From Isoetes taiwanensis (lineage: Eukaryota; Streptophyta; Lycopodiopsida; Isoetales; Isoetaceae), in contig JAJEKV010000113.1 in the NCBI GenBank assembly GCA_021234155.1, positions 372,001 to 436,000 of the forward strand: a DNA stretch of 64,000 bases, read 5' to 3'. The position numbers and the translations under genes were made by a program. Each line of letters starts with the position of its first letter. Position 1 is the first letter of the stretch. Shown here one piece after another: positions 1 to 9,905 of the stretch. The notes beneath the pieces were generated by a model. That model worked only from the letters and a program-made list of their open reading frames with translations. It was not told the DNA's origin and ran no database searches.

Positions 1-949
1 ATATTTTTGCTTGTCTACTTTGTAGCTAATAGGCACACATATTTTATTATAATATGATATATTGTCCTGTTTCTTGGCCTACATATTGCTTTTGTTAGGC
101 ATGAAGGGTCCAATTTTTTTCTAATGTAACAACTAGCATATAACGACCATAAATATTAATTTACACAAACTATTATACCCAGCATTTTAAAATAAAATCC
201 CCGTTATAATATCAATTTGTTTCTGTATAATGTAATGATTTGTGTTGAAGGCCCCGAAGGGGCCAAATTTTTTTTAGATATAACACAAACCATTATATTT
301 CACACTTAAAAATAAAATGCCCCCTTAAACCCCCTTTGGTTTGGGTGCATATTCACACAGGGGGTGACTCCGAGCATCGAGAGCTGTTGGATAAGCATAT
401 ATGCCCTTTATTCCTCGATCTAGACCGTACATAGAGATCCTCGTTTGTGGGGTATGCCTGTACAAGTTTTGGTATACTATATAACATAGTTTGCAAAATA
501 CTATAAGATTTGAGACAATGTACTATATGGTGTTGATTTTGTACATGTATAACATGATTTTAGGGGCTCTCGCTGCCCCGAGTCATTCCCCATGTGAATA
601 TGCACCCAAACCAAAGGGGGTTTAAGGGGGAATTTTATTTTTAAGTGTAAAATGTAATGGTTTGTGTTATATCTAAAAAAAATTTGGCCCCTTCGGGGCC
701 TTCAACACAAATCATTACATTATACAGAAACAAATTGATATTATAACGGGGATTTTATTTTAAAATGCTGGGTATAATAGTTTGTGTAAATTAATATTTA
801 TGGTCGTTATATGCTAGTTGTTACATTAGAAAAAAATTGGACCCTTCATGCCTAACAAAATCAATATGTAGGCCAAGAAACAGGACAATATATCATATTA
901 TAATAAAATATGTGTGTCTATTAGCTACAAAGTAGACAAGCAAACATAT
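1..949. repeat. Large foldback (inverted-repeat) element, copy A
   Basis: Two arms of about 384 bp (1-384 and 566-949) are near-perfect reverse complements around a loop of about 180 bp. For example, the TTTGGTTTGGGTGCATATTC segment near 343 recurs inverted near 590. The left arm begins at or before the window edge, so the outer end is not certain. No coding capacity is seen. The loop and inner arms are clearly related to the shorter element at 6848-7293, which makes this a family rather than a single hairpin. It is most likely a non-autonomous foldback or MITE-like DNA transposon; superfamily not identifiable because no target duplication can be read on the left. Confidence 0.85.
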
Positions 950-2828
950 CTTTGAGATGAAAAGCAACTAGAAACAAAGGCAACTTTAGTGATGTGGTTA
1001 TTGAGAAACAAACATGCACTCTTATCTTTGCCAAACAAATGTTAGGGTTTGAAGCCACAAATATACATAGTAACAATGTATTTGGGATAACATTGGAATG
1101 CCAAAGCATATTTGTCCCATTGTTCTAACTTGCCTATCTTTGATTGCTGCTTGAGATGCTGCAGATGCCCATAATTTGTACTGCAAAAGGGTTCATACCA
1201 CAATAGAAGAGGACATGGAATAGGTGCCAAATGATGAGCAAGAAGTTAGTAGCATGTGCATCTCTAGCATCGTCAGCATGTCTGCTCCTCTCCAGCATTG
1301 CCAATATATTTGCTTCTCATAGAGACATGAAGAAATGCAAAAAATCGAAGATTAAAAGCTTCAAACCTCAACTTAGAAGGCAGGTCACAATTTTCTACAC
1401 AAAGATGAAGATGATATTACAATAAGATGATGGAAAAAAATGGAATTTCTTCGATATGGTAGCATGACAAAAAAAAAGCTTACCGCAGGTGTATGTGAAC
1501 GATGAAGCATTATTCTTCACATTGGAGCTGCGAGAATCTTAAAATCTTTTGGAAGACCTATTTGAAATCTCATCTGGCAAAAGGCCATAATACTTTATGT
1601 TCTAACTCTAACTGGGTCCGTCCTATGCTTACTAGCTTGTATAGTATTTATAACTCAAAAGAAATGATCAGTACCATGATAGAATAATAACAACCATTGA
1701 AACAAAACCAGGGACATACACGATCCACTATTTGCTGCATGTAATATATTTTTCCAGCTGCTACATGAATGCTTAACCTGATAGTGATCATACTGAATGG
1801 AAGATACATTGATGACATGACCTAGATATGTGACAAGAACAAGGACACATTTTCACAGACAAGGAAAAGATGCAGGGATTTATCAACAAGTCCATTTCTT
1901 ACATATTCTCTCAAGTCTAGGTATGAACTTGAACTTCCTAGCAGGTTGTAAAGGAAAGAGTTTTGTAGGAAATTGATCAGGATCAGTGCAAAGAATAGAA
2001 TAGAATAGAATATGATTTTATCGTCCACGGAGACCAAAGAGCCAAAGCAACCTGGAGAAATGAAGACTTGAATTCAGGAGTTTGTAGCTTCCAACCCATC
2101 TACGATAGCATGGAATACTAAAACAAGGTATGACAAACATTTCACATTGAATCTCTGTTTTGGAACAAAATATTTTCTGGAGTAAAGTTGCAAGATATAA
2201 AAAGAAATGGGTACCATTGGCACTACCGGATGCTGCTAGTGAAGTATTATCTACAGATGGCAATCAAAGATTACTGCTTTAGTTGCAGCACACATATCTT
2301 TGTTTGATTGAATACTAAAGTATCTTCGTCTGCTTTGGTGTTGCCTGTTGCCATTAAACACATGCCAAATCCAAAACCCTGGAACCATAATCGTTTTAAA
2401 AAACAATACTAAACATGTAGCATAATAGGTCTGCTTTGGAAGCCTTTTCTCACCTGAACACAAAAACATACTATAGCGCATAGGAATTGGAACCTTAAGT
2501 TGAAGGCCCACTGGAATACCTGAATTGCTTGTAGGAGCCAAGTCTGTGCAGTTGGCCTTCCTGAGTTGGTTCAGAGGGAGCCGGAAGGAATTTCGCAGGT
2601 GCTTCCTTCCATGGAAGAAACAAACCGTATGAAAGCTGCAGCTATTTCTTCTCTGCTTCTTCAGCTCTGCATCCGGCTACACAAGTCAGAGAAAAGCCTT
2701 CTTGGGTCGCGAAGTTCCTTGGCCTTCTCGGGCCGGGTCGTGCTTTAGTAAAGAAATTTGGTACAAAACCATAGAACCCTAAAATGCATTTGGTCGATCC
2801 GTGCATGCTTCAGCTTTAGAAATTCATA
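950..2828. other. No recognisable gene
   Basis: AT-rich sequence with only short open frames on either strand. It includes a short (AGAAT)n run at 1991-2012. A minus-strand open stretch around 2460-2690 reads without a stop for several dozen codons and is followed by a possible splice donor, but it has no clear ATG and I recognise nothing in it. Confidence 0.5.
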
Positions 2829-4550
2829 TGTGAACCATTGGAAATTGGCACTAAAATCAAAGCCGTCGTATGCACACTCTACATGTACCGATTAGTACGT
2901 CTCATGGAATACCTCATCAAATCATATAAAAACCTTAAGGAAAAAAGTATAAAAATACAAAAGAAACCCCCCGTTATTTTGCTACATATTCTAAACGAGG
3001 TGTACCCTGGACTACAACAGTCGTCAGATCTGTTGATCCTACGGCCCGGATCATATGTTGCGGCCTCTGGGCTCCTCCCGTTTTGCTTATGGTCATTTAT
3101 GATTTGAGGCGCATATGATTTTCTCTCAACTTGGCTTACTCTGATTCATATTCTCAAGATTCATTTATTTCTTTTCATCCATTCTTCCAGTATAGTATAC
3201 TCTATTATTTCATTCTCAGGGATGAAATACGAGTTCGGTTAAGGTTTTGAGGGAATATCGAACCTCTATACGCCTTTGCCTGAGATTTTAGAATATGAAA
3301 TGCGGGGGCTTGAACCTCTACCAAAATAAGTCAATGTCCTAATAAGACTACTTTAATCAATATACCAAGTGAGCAAATGTAATTATTTTCTATCTTGAAT
3401 CTATACTTCTTTTTATAAATACCTATTCAATTATTTTAGGGGTACATGGTCTATGTTTCAGGAATTATCATTTTTACATCCATATCAAATCCCATCCCCC
3501 TGGAACCCCCTATTATTATGCCACATATAGAAGAGAAGCCTGTACCTGCAGCCAACCAATACATAATTAGCCATAGACTAGGTAAAAATGCAAGGGCCAA
3601 AAGGTACCCTAGTCTTCTGGGTTGTCAACCGATCACCTAACCTAGGCCTTTTGCCCAAAAGACCAAATGAGCATAGTAAAATAAAAAAGTAATTTAAACA
3701 AATGAGAAAGATCTAACTCAATATTATTTCAGTAATAATGGTGAGCAAAAGCAAAGAATCCTTAAATATAAACTGTTCAGAGAAGAAACATACAGTTATG
3801 GGCATTTAAAATCGAAGATATTAAATGCTGTTCAATCTCTTAGGCAAGAAACATATATTAGGCAAGCAATCATAATCATAAATCTGTCATGTTTCTTCAG
3901 CAAGAGTGAGTTGATTAAATATGTAGCAAAATAACAGGGGCTTTCAAGGGGATTTGATGTGGATGTAAAAATAACAATTCCTAAAACCTTAGACCATATG
4001 TTCCTAAAACAATTGCATGGGTTGTTATAAAAAAAAACATAGATTCAAGATAAAAAATAATCACATTAGCTCACTGGGTACATTGGTTAAAGTAGTCTTA
4101 TTAGGATATTGAGTTATTTTGGTAGAGGTTCGAGCCCCCGTATTTCATGTTCTAAAATCTTAGGCAAAGCTGTATAGAGGTTTGATACTCGGAATATCAA
4201 ACCTCTATACGAATCCCTCAAAACCTTAGACAAAATCGTATTTCATATTTCAAAATCATAGGCGCCTCCAATCATAAATGACTATAAGCGAAACGAGAGG
4301 TGCCCAGAGGCCCCAACATACGATCTAGGTTGTATGATCGACGAATCCGACGACTGTGGTAGTCTAGGTGCACGTGTTTAGAGAATATGTAGCATAATGA
4401 CAGGGGGTTTTCTTTGTGTTTTTATACGCTTTTCACAAAGGTTTTCCTAAGATTTCATGGCGTATTCGAATGGATGTACTAATGCGTACATCTAGAGTGC
4501 ACCATTTCTTAGTCGTTGATTTAGTTTTTTTTTTCAATGGTCCAACATCT
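2829..4550. repeat. Large diverged foldback element of about 1.7 kb
   Basis: Arms of about 600-700 bp (roughly 2829-3530 and 3918-4550) match as diverged reverse complements. The phrase around GAATCTATACTTC near 3400 recurs inverted near 4045, and the GATTAGTACGTC region near 2890 recurs inverted near 4475. Each arm holds the motif reading CAGGGG followed by TTTTGCTACATATT twice in some orientation. The loop (3531-3917) has no gene. A single arm of the same family appears near 8040-8240. Interpreted as an old foldback transposon. Confidence 0.75.
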
Positions 4551-5014
4551 AAGGGCTCACAACAAAAGCCCTCTTTTTATTTTAGTTGCCTTCAGAGTTT
4601 TGCATGCAAGCATCGTGCCATCATGTTTTAGGGTTATTTTAGGGTTAGGAAGAAAGAAGGCAAGAATCGAAAGCAATACCATGCTGCAGGGTTCGAACAT
4701 GCTTCAAGATTCAGCATTCGGCTTCAAGAATAGGCTTCAAGATTTCCCTTCCGACCTTCCCTTCGGATTTGTGCTATATTGTCGTCTTTCCAAAATTTGT
4801 ACCTTGAAATTTGTGGTATTGTGGTTTCAGACGGCTTTCTCAGTCTTGGGCATCATCTGCATCTGTACTCTTTATTTCTCATATTATGTGGTACAATCTC
4901 GTGAAAAATCAACATTTGCTTCAAGAAGACTGAATTTCATCTAATTACAGGGTCTAATGATATGCTTCATATAGCGATTATTTCAACAACGCTATTCCTT
5001 TCTTCTATTCGGAC

Positions 5015-5400
5015 ATGGAAGACGAAGAACAGCAGGATATGGTCTCTCTTCTGGAATCGACTTCTCTGCTCTCATATTCTGGAGCAGATACGGCTCCCCA
5101 ACACCTCCTTTCCAAGCTTCAGGAAGCATTTCTCTCGGATAGACATGGCGGAGTTAAGATCCCTTGGGAAGAACTAGCCCAAAGAAGAATACAATTAGGG
5201 GACATCGTCAATGGCTTGTCCAGCATTATGGAACAGGGGATGGGCTCTGGCGTAACAGCAGGTAGAGTGTATCTCGCATTATTACTAGCTCAGGAATCGC
5301 CCATCTACAGCCTTTTTAGCCCCCTTGCATTTCAAACCCTTTTCCGTTGTATTAGATGTTCATGCAAGCCAAGGAGTTTTAAAGACCACCAGGATACCTC
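5015..5400 (+). pseudogene. Gene fragment, possibly the N-terminal exon of condensin-II subunit D3
   Basis: An open frame from an ATG at 5015 gives about 120 residues that look like real protein. It has acidic, leucine-rich helices and then a segment reading VYLALLLAQESPIYSLFSPL around residues 85-105. From family memory this resembles the first helical repeats of plant condensin-II D3 (CAP-D3), where a similar VYL.LLL...P...LF.PL motif occurs. The frame then runs into sequence that looks intronic before the COI1-like exon at 5437. No other condensin sequence follows, so it is a fragment. The identification is tentative; it could be another HEAT-repeat protein. Confidence 0.35.
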
Positions 5401-5436
5401 AGTTAATTCTGTTTCTCATTTCATGTTTCTATATAG

Positions 5437-5616
5437 GTGCGAAACATCATTGGAGATGCAGGACTTGAAGTGCTTGGCAACCATTGTAAAAAGCTTAGGA
5501 GTCTTCGGATTGAAAATTTAGAGGACCAGCATGGTTTTGTATCAAATCAAGGGCTACTTTATCTGGCTCAAAACTGCAGATGTTTACAGTCCGTTGCAGT
5601 TTATGCATCAGATATC
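5437..5616 (+). pseudogene. COI1-like leucine-rich-repeat exon fragment
   Basis: After an acceptor (ATATAG at 5431-5436) the frame reads VRNIIGDAGLEVL, then CKKLRSLRIE, then GLLYLAQNCRCLQSVAVYASDI. This matches the order and spacing of a leucine-rich-repeat exon of CORONATINE INSENSITIVE 1, the F-box receptor of jasmonate-type signals. No F-box and no other repeats lie nearby. The open frame stops shortly after the match, inside a 146-bp direct repeat that starts at 5619. It is therefore a single captured or left-over exon, not a working receptor gene. Confidence 0.65.
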
Positions 5617-5618
5617 AG

Positions 5619-5764
5619 TTTATGCAGCTGGTTACTAGTCCGTTGAGTGAAGGGTTTCATATATAACGACCCCAGCATGATATTGAGGCTGTAAAGATGA
5701 AGTACTCTAGGCCTTGACAAAAAGACATTGTAATATCCTTGAGGCCAGGGTTTATTTCAAACAG
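5619..5764. repeat. 146-bp direct repeat, left copy
   Basis: Begins TTTATGCAGCTGG and ends TTTCAAACAG. By eye it differs from the copy at 6412-6557 at a single base (CATATATAACG against CATACATAACG). The two copies bracket the PPR fragment. They do not have the TG...CA ends of an LTR. Confidence 0.9.
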
Positions 5765-6290
5765 CAGGAAGATGTTGCTGAAGCGGATCACATCACCTTT
5801 GTGAGCATCCTTGATGGATGTGCTGCAAATTCGTCTCTAGCTATAGGTAGATGGGTACATACATGCATTGTAAATTCTGAATTTGGTTCAGATCTGGCCG
5901 TCTGGAATGCCTTGACTAATATGTAGCGCTATTATCACAGCATATGTTCAGTATGGACAAAGCACTGAAGCCCTCAAGCTTTTGGATGAAATGCAGCATG
6001 AGGGCTTGATGCCGAATGAAGTTACCATTAGAAGCATGCTTTCTGCTACCAGCTATGTAGGCCAGCTTAATGAGGGATGCCACATGTTTGTATCCATGAG
6101 TAAACGTTATGGAATCACACCAATGTCGATCAAGATCGCAGAATCGCATAATTGATCCGCTCTCAAGAACAGGGGCACCAAGATGAGGCGTAGCCTTAAT
6201 TTGCAACATGCCTTTCCTTCCTGATGCTATATCATGGACGGCCATGCTTGGTTGTCATAGAGCTTCTGCACAGAAAAAGTTGGCAATTTA
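5765..6290 (+). pseudogene. Decayed PPR (pentatricopeptide repeat) gene fragment
   Basis: Pieces of a plant PLS-type PPR protein appear in order but in shifting frames. First EADHITFVSILDGCA and GRWVHTCIV (5778-5870), then AVWNALTNM ending at a stop, then EALKLLDEMQHEGL and PNEVTIRSMLSAT in another frame (5970-6050). Next comes GITPMS, then a broken stretch, then PDAISWTAMLGCHRA near 6220-6260. Intact proteins of this class act in organelle RNA processing or editing. At least two frameshifts and several stops make this a clear pseudogene. It lies exactly between two nearly identical 146-bp direct repeats. Confidence 0.85.
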
Positions 6291-6411
6291 ATAGGTCTAG
6301 CACAATGTCTGCTCATTGTCTTTGGTTGGTAAGAGATAATGCTCTCTTGGTGCAATTTAGCAAGTGATAGCACGCCTGTATGCTCCTACCTTTTGTGGCA
6401 CTCAAATGCTT

Positions 6412-6557
6412 TTTATGCAGCTGGTTACTAGTCCGTTGAGTGAAGGGTTTCATACATAACGACCCCAGCATGATATTGAGGCTGTAAAGATGAAGTACTC
6501 TAGGCCTTGACAAAAAGACATTGTAATATCCTTGAGGCCAGGGTTTATTTCAAACAG
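6412..6557. repeat. 146-bp direct repeat, right copy
   Basis: Same sequence as 5619-5764 with one difference seen. It is followed by unrelated sequence. Such near identity next to a heavily decayed PPR fragment means the duplication is much younger than the decay, or that the copies have been kept alike by recombination. Confidence 0.9.
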
Positions 6558-6847
6558 TTGGAATGACTTTAAAAGGGTGAAACAAGTGAGATACTAAACA
6601 GTAAGTCCTTCCCATTCTAACCTCTTCATACCAACCATCCTCTAGATTCAATTTGTTTGGCTATTTCTGCTAGGCTACCTTCATTTCCAGATTATGTTCA
6701 AGACAATTTGAGTGCATTGTTACAATGTCGTCATCTTGGAGCCTATAAATTATGCAATTTAAAATATATCAATCATTTTGTACTTTTGTTTTATTTTTTT
6801 TTTTACCTTTTGTGGCCCGAAGGGCCAAAATTTTTTTGCAATATAAC

Positions 6848-7293
6848 AACCAACATAACTACTATGAACATTAATTAAGACAAACCATTACATTAGACAT
6901 GTTTAAAATTAAATTCCCCCTTAAACCCCCTTTTGTTTGGGTGCATATTCACACGGGGGGTGACTCCGGGCAACGAGAGCTGTTGGATAGGTATATTCGC
7001 CCCTTATTCCTTAATCTACACCGTACACAAAGTTCCTCGTTTGTGGGGTATGGATGTATAGAATTTGTTATACTATATAACAAGATTTGCAAAATACTAT
7101 AAGATTTCAGGCAATATACTATATGGTGTTAATTTTGTACGTGCAAAACATAATTAGAGGGGCTCTCGCTGCCCTACGTCACCCCCGTGTGAATATGCAC
7201 CCAAACAAAAGGGGGTTTAAGGGGGAATTTAATTTTAAACATGTCTAATGTAATGGTTTGTCTTAATTAATGTTCATAGTAGTTATGTTGGTT
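6848..7293. repeat. Foldback element, copy B (same family as 1-949)
   Basis: Arms 6848-6980 and 7162-7293 are reverse complements (for example AACCAACATAACTACTATG at the left edge and its complement at the right edge). The loop of about 180 bp matches the loop of the element at 1-949. This copy lacks the outer 200 or so bases of each arm. It is non-coding. Confidence 0.85.
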
Positions 7294-7460
7294 TTGTTCA
7301 TAGTAGCAAAATGGGTTCGTCGCACAAAACGTATAATTATACGTTCATTTTGCTATGGTTTGCATATGATTCTGTTATTGTATTTGTGTGAGGGTATGCC
7401 AACGTTATTCATAGAGTGCGTGTCGTATTTGTTGTTAGTTTGCACTCCCAACCTATAGTT

Positions 7461-7600
7461 TTGGCATACACGCATGCATGCATTTCATGCATGTACACAA
7501 TGGATGCACACAGTGCATGTATACCATGCATGCATGCAATGCATGCACTTTGCAATGCATGCACACAGTGCATGCATACCCATGTAATGCATGCATGTTA
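7461..7600. repeat. Dense CATGCA/TGCATG cluster
   Basis: About 140 bp made largely of overlapping ATGCATGC and TGCATGCA words separated by short variable spacers such as CACAGTG and CAATG. CATGCA is the RY element bound by B3-domain factors of the ABI3/FUS3/LEC2 group in plants. Here the density looks like a simple-sequence expansion, and no gene starts nearby except SAUR 1.3 kb downstream. Confidence 0.75.
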
Positions 7601-8650
7601 AGTCCCTTTAGTACTTAACACCATGCAAGGCACATTGCTTATTTTCTTTTGCGGCCATATAGGTATTTTCACATAAGAGACGTACAACATTCATCTTCAC
7701 GGTAAATTTGCAGATTAGCTTTGTTTGTATGAGAGCTAGAATTCACCAATCCTCAGTTCATACAGATATAGCTTATTATGCTCGATTAGCAAGCCGTGAT
7801 ATTGTGTTCATGCAGGCAGCAAGGTCCAGTACTATGTTCATTCTCGTTGCTTTTGCTTGTATTTTAGCCTTTCAAAGAAGAACATAAGGATATACCTCTC
7901 AAAGCATAACTTGCAAGCCTCTTCTCATGCAAAACTTACTTCATAACTTGCAAGCATAACTTGCTGATATTTGTGCAGGGCATCCAACGGTTAAAAAAAA
8001 AAGGAGATTGATTTCGTTTTGAGAAGGTTCAAGTCATATTCCAAACCATAGGCTTTGCTTATATTTCAAAAATATAAACAGCCTAAATCGTTATTGACAT
8101 TACCAAAATGAGAGGCAACCAGAGGCGTCAATATATGCTCTGGGCCATGGGATTTACGGATCCGATGACCGAGGTGGTTCAGCGTGCACCTCATTTCGTA
8201 CATCTACCATTGGATGGAACTATAGCAAGGAAGCCATAAGATACTATGTAAATTACCTAAATTACTCAACTTCTCCAACATAGTTGCCCTCTCGACGTCA
8301 TTGTCTCATCCGATAACCCTTAATAACCCATTTTTATTGCAGGTCATATTCAAAATTTGCCTCATTATTCCAAGCCTACCTAATGCTATCTTTCTTTTAT
8401 CTAAGCAATGGAGACATTATTCTTAGAGTCCAATTAATGTAGCCATTGGGTGGATTGTAAGTGGGTAAAATAAATAAGAAAGAAAACCAATCCCAATTTG
8501 TCGCATGCACATTTGGAAAGTAAAAAAGGAGGACCACAAACAAACTAGCATGGACAAAATAGGACCACTGAAAGCAATTGTGGGGTTCTTAAATTCTTAA
8601 TTTGTCATGCACCATTCTCGCCACTAATGGAAAACGATGCTGACCATCAA
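7601..8650. repeat. Non-coding; contains a single arm of the 2829-4550 foldback family
   Basis: No gene is seen. Around 8040-8240 the order of words (a TATTTCAAAA-like run, GAGAGGCAACCAGAGGC, GGATCCGATGACCGAGGTGG, then GTGCACCTCATT) follows the right arm of the foldback at 4240-4400 with many substitutions. No matching inverted arm was found close by, so this appears to be a solo, older copy. Confidence 0.45.
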
Positions 8651-8780
8651 ATGGGTGCGTGCATTATTTCAGATTCCCTTTTGCTGCACTACATCTCCCT
8701 AGTTTCTCTTCAACTTGCACAACTTTAAAACTAAACCAACCAACAATGACATTCTTATTCTATTCTATTCTATTCTATAT

Positions 8781-8787
8781 TATAAAT
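8781..8787 (+). promoter_or_regulatory. Probable TATA box of the SAUR gene
   Basis: TATAAAT lies 96 bp before the SAUR start codon, just after a short (TTCTA)n run (8751-8778). The spacing allows a 5' leader of about 65 nt that would contain the CTC-rich tract at 8836-8872. Confidence 0.45.
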
Positions 8788-8835
8788 GCTTGGCCATGTC
8801 GGGATAGCTTTGTATCTTCTATAATTTCTTCTCCT

Positions 8836-8872
8836 CCGCCTCCTCCATCCTCCTCCTCCTCCTCCTCCTCTT
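8836..8872 (+). repeat. (CCT)n trinucleotide microsatellite
   Basis: A CTC/TCC-rich run including about eight uninterrupted TCC triplets, in the likely 5' leader of the SAUR gene. CT-rich leaders are common in plant genes. Confidence 0.8.
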
Positions 8873-8882
8873 CAAGATAAGA

Positions 8883-9191
8883 ATGTCAAGGATGTTGGAG
8901 CTTCTTCTGAGGAGGAAGAATATCACAAGAAGCAATTCTAGGTCTCATATTGTGGAAGCGGAGGAAGAGGAAGATGCCTTTTCCCTTGTTCCGCCAGGTT
9001 TTGTTGCTGTCTATGTTGGGAACGAGAGAAGACGTTTTGTGATAGAAACGCGTTACTTGTCCAGCCCCCTCTTTAAATCTCTTCTCCACATTTCTGCACA
9101 AGAGTTTGGATTCTGCTATCATGGTGCTGTCGTCATCCCCTGTGATCCTGCCTTGCTTGAGCACGTTCTTTGGCTTCTCAACACAAAGTAA
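8883..9191 (+). CDS. SAUR-family auxin-responsive protein
   Basis: A single-exon gene of 102 codons, the usual size and structure for SMALL AUXIN UP RNA genes. A basic N-terminal stretch (MSRMLELLLRRKN) and an acidic EAEEEED linker lead into the SAUR core at about residues 36-100. The core reads VPPGFVAVYVG, then RRFVIETRYLSSPLFKSLL, then EFGF and VVIPCDPALLEHVLWLL. Intact SAURs bind and inhibit PP2C.D phosphatases and so promote plasma-membrane proton pumping and cell expansion. The start is the first ATG of the frame. A TATA-like box and a CT-rich leader lie upstream. No intron is needed. Several SAUR types exist, so no specific symbol is given. Confidence 0.92.
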   Translation: MSRMLELLLRRKNITRSNSRSHIVEAEEEEDAFSLVPPGFVAVYVGNERRRFVIETRYLSSPLFKSLLHISAQEFGFCYHGAVVIPCDPALLEHVLWLLNTK

Positions 9192-9802
9192 AAATAACAA
9201 TAGGTGTCCAGAGGCATTAGTATCTACACTTTTCGATTCTGCCTACTTATGCTTACCAACCACCATTTTGTAGCTTACTTAGAATTTGAAAGGATATTTA
9301 TACATGCTATAAACTTAAAAAGCAGTGTAAGAAACCGTCATTTGTGCAATTAGGGACGACAAGAGTACCCAATAAACAGACATCTTTAATGCAAGTCATT
9401 TTTATGCTATCATCTTTCTTCAAAGTTAGAGGACACAAGATTATTCAGTGTATTGGTAGATGTAACTTTTGAAGGTGATAAAGTTGTTAGGGTAAGAGGT
9501 AATTTTCATACTAATTTATAGTTTCAAGGTGGTAGACACGACCAGGATCCTCCTCTCACATAACATTATTCATATGGCACTAAGTAAAAGTGAGAAAAAA
9601 ATAAGTTGAATCCTGCCCAATAAAAGGAAGAATGAAGGTATGACATGGCTACTTGTGTATATAGAATAGAATAGAATAGACCAATCATGACCTCATTTGC
9701 TTGTTGCTATTGATTCATGTATAAATGAATGACACCGTAAAATTGTCTATTCAATAAAAAATCAAACATCTCAAAGTAACCAAACTTGCTTTATGTATAT
9801 AA
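9192..9802. other. Intergenic, no gene seen
   Basis: AT-rich; contains a short (AGAAT)n run at 9661-9680 and no supported coding region. Confidence 0.6.
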
Positions 9803-9905
9803 GAAAGCCCATTTAGTGGGCTTTCCTGCTGTGGAAAGTGGGTGACGTGTGGCAGCACGGAGCCTGTTGACAAGTAGGAAAGCCCACTAAATGGGCTTTC
9901 CTATA
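9803..9905. repeat. Small palindrome-ended inverted repeat
   Basis: The near-palindrome GAAAGCCCATTTAGTGGGC at about 9806-9828 returns as its reverse complement at 9881-9903. Each end can form its own hairpin and the two ends can also pair with each other around a spacer of about 50 bp. Non-coding; possibly a very small MITE. Confidence 0.75.

Noticed and set aside
5619-6557. LTR retrotransposon with 146-bp LTRs
   Set aside because: The repeat ends are not TG...CA, no primer-binding site follows the left copy and no polypurine tract precedes the right one.
8886-9200. Minus-strand 104-codon frame
   Set aside because: Antisense of the SAUR gene, which has clear family motifs on the plus strand.
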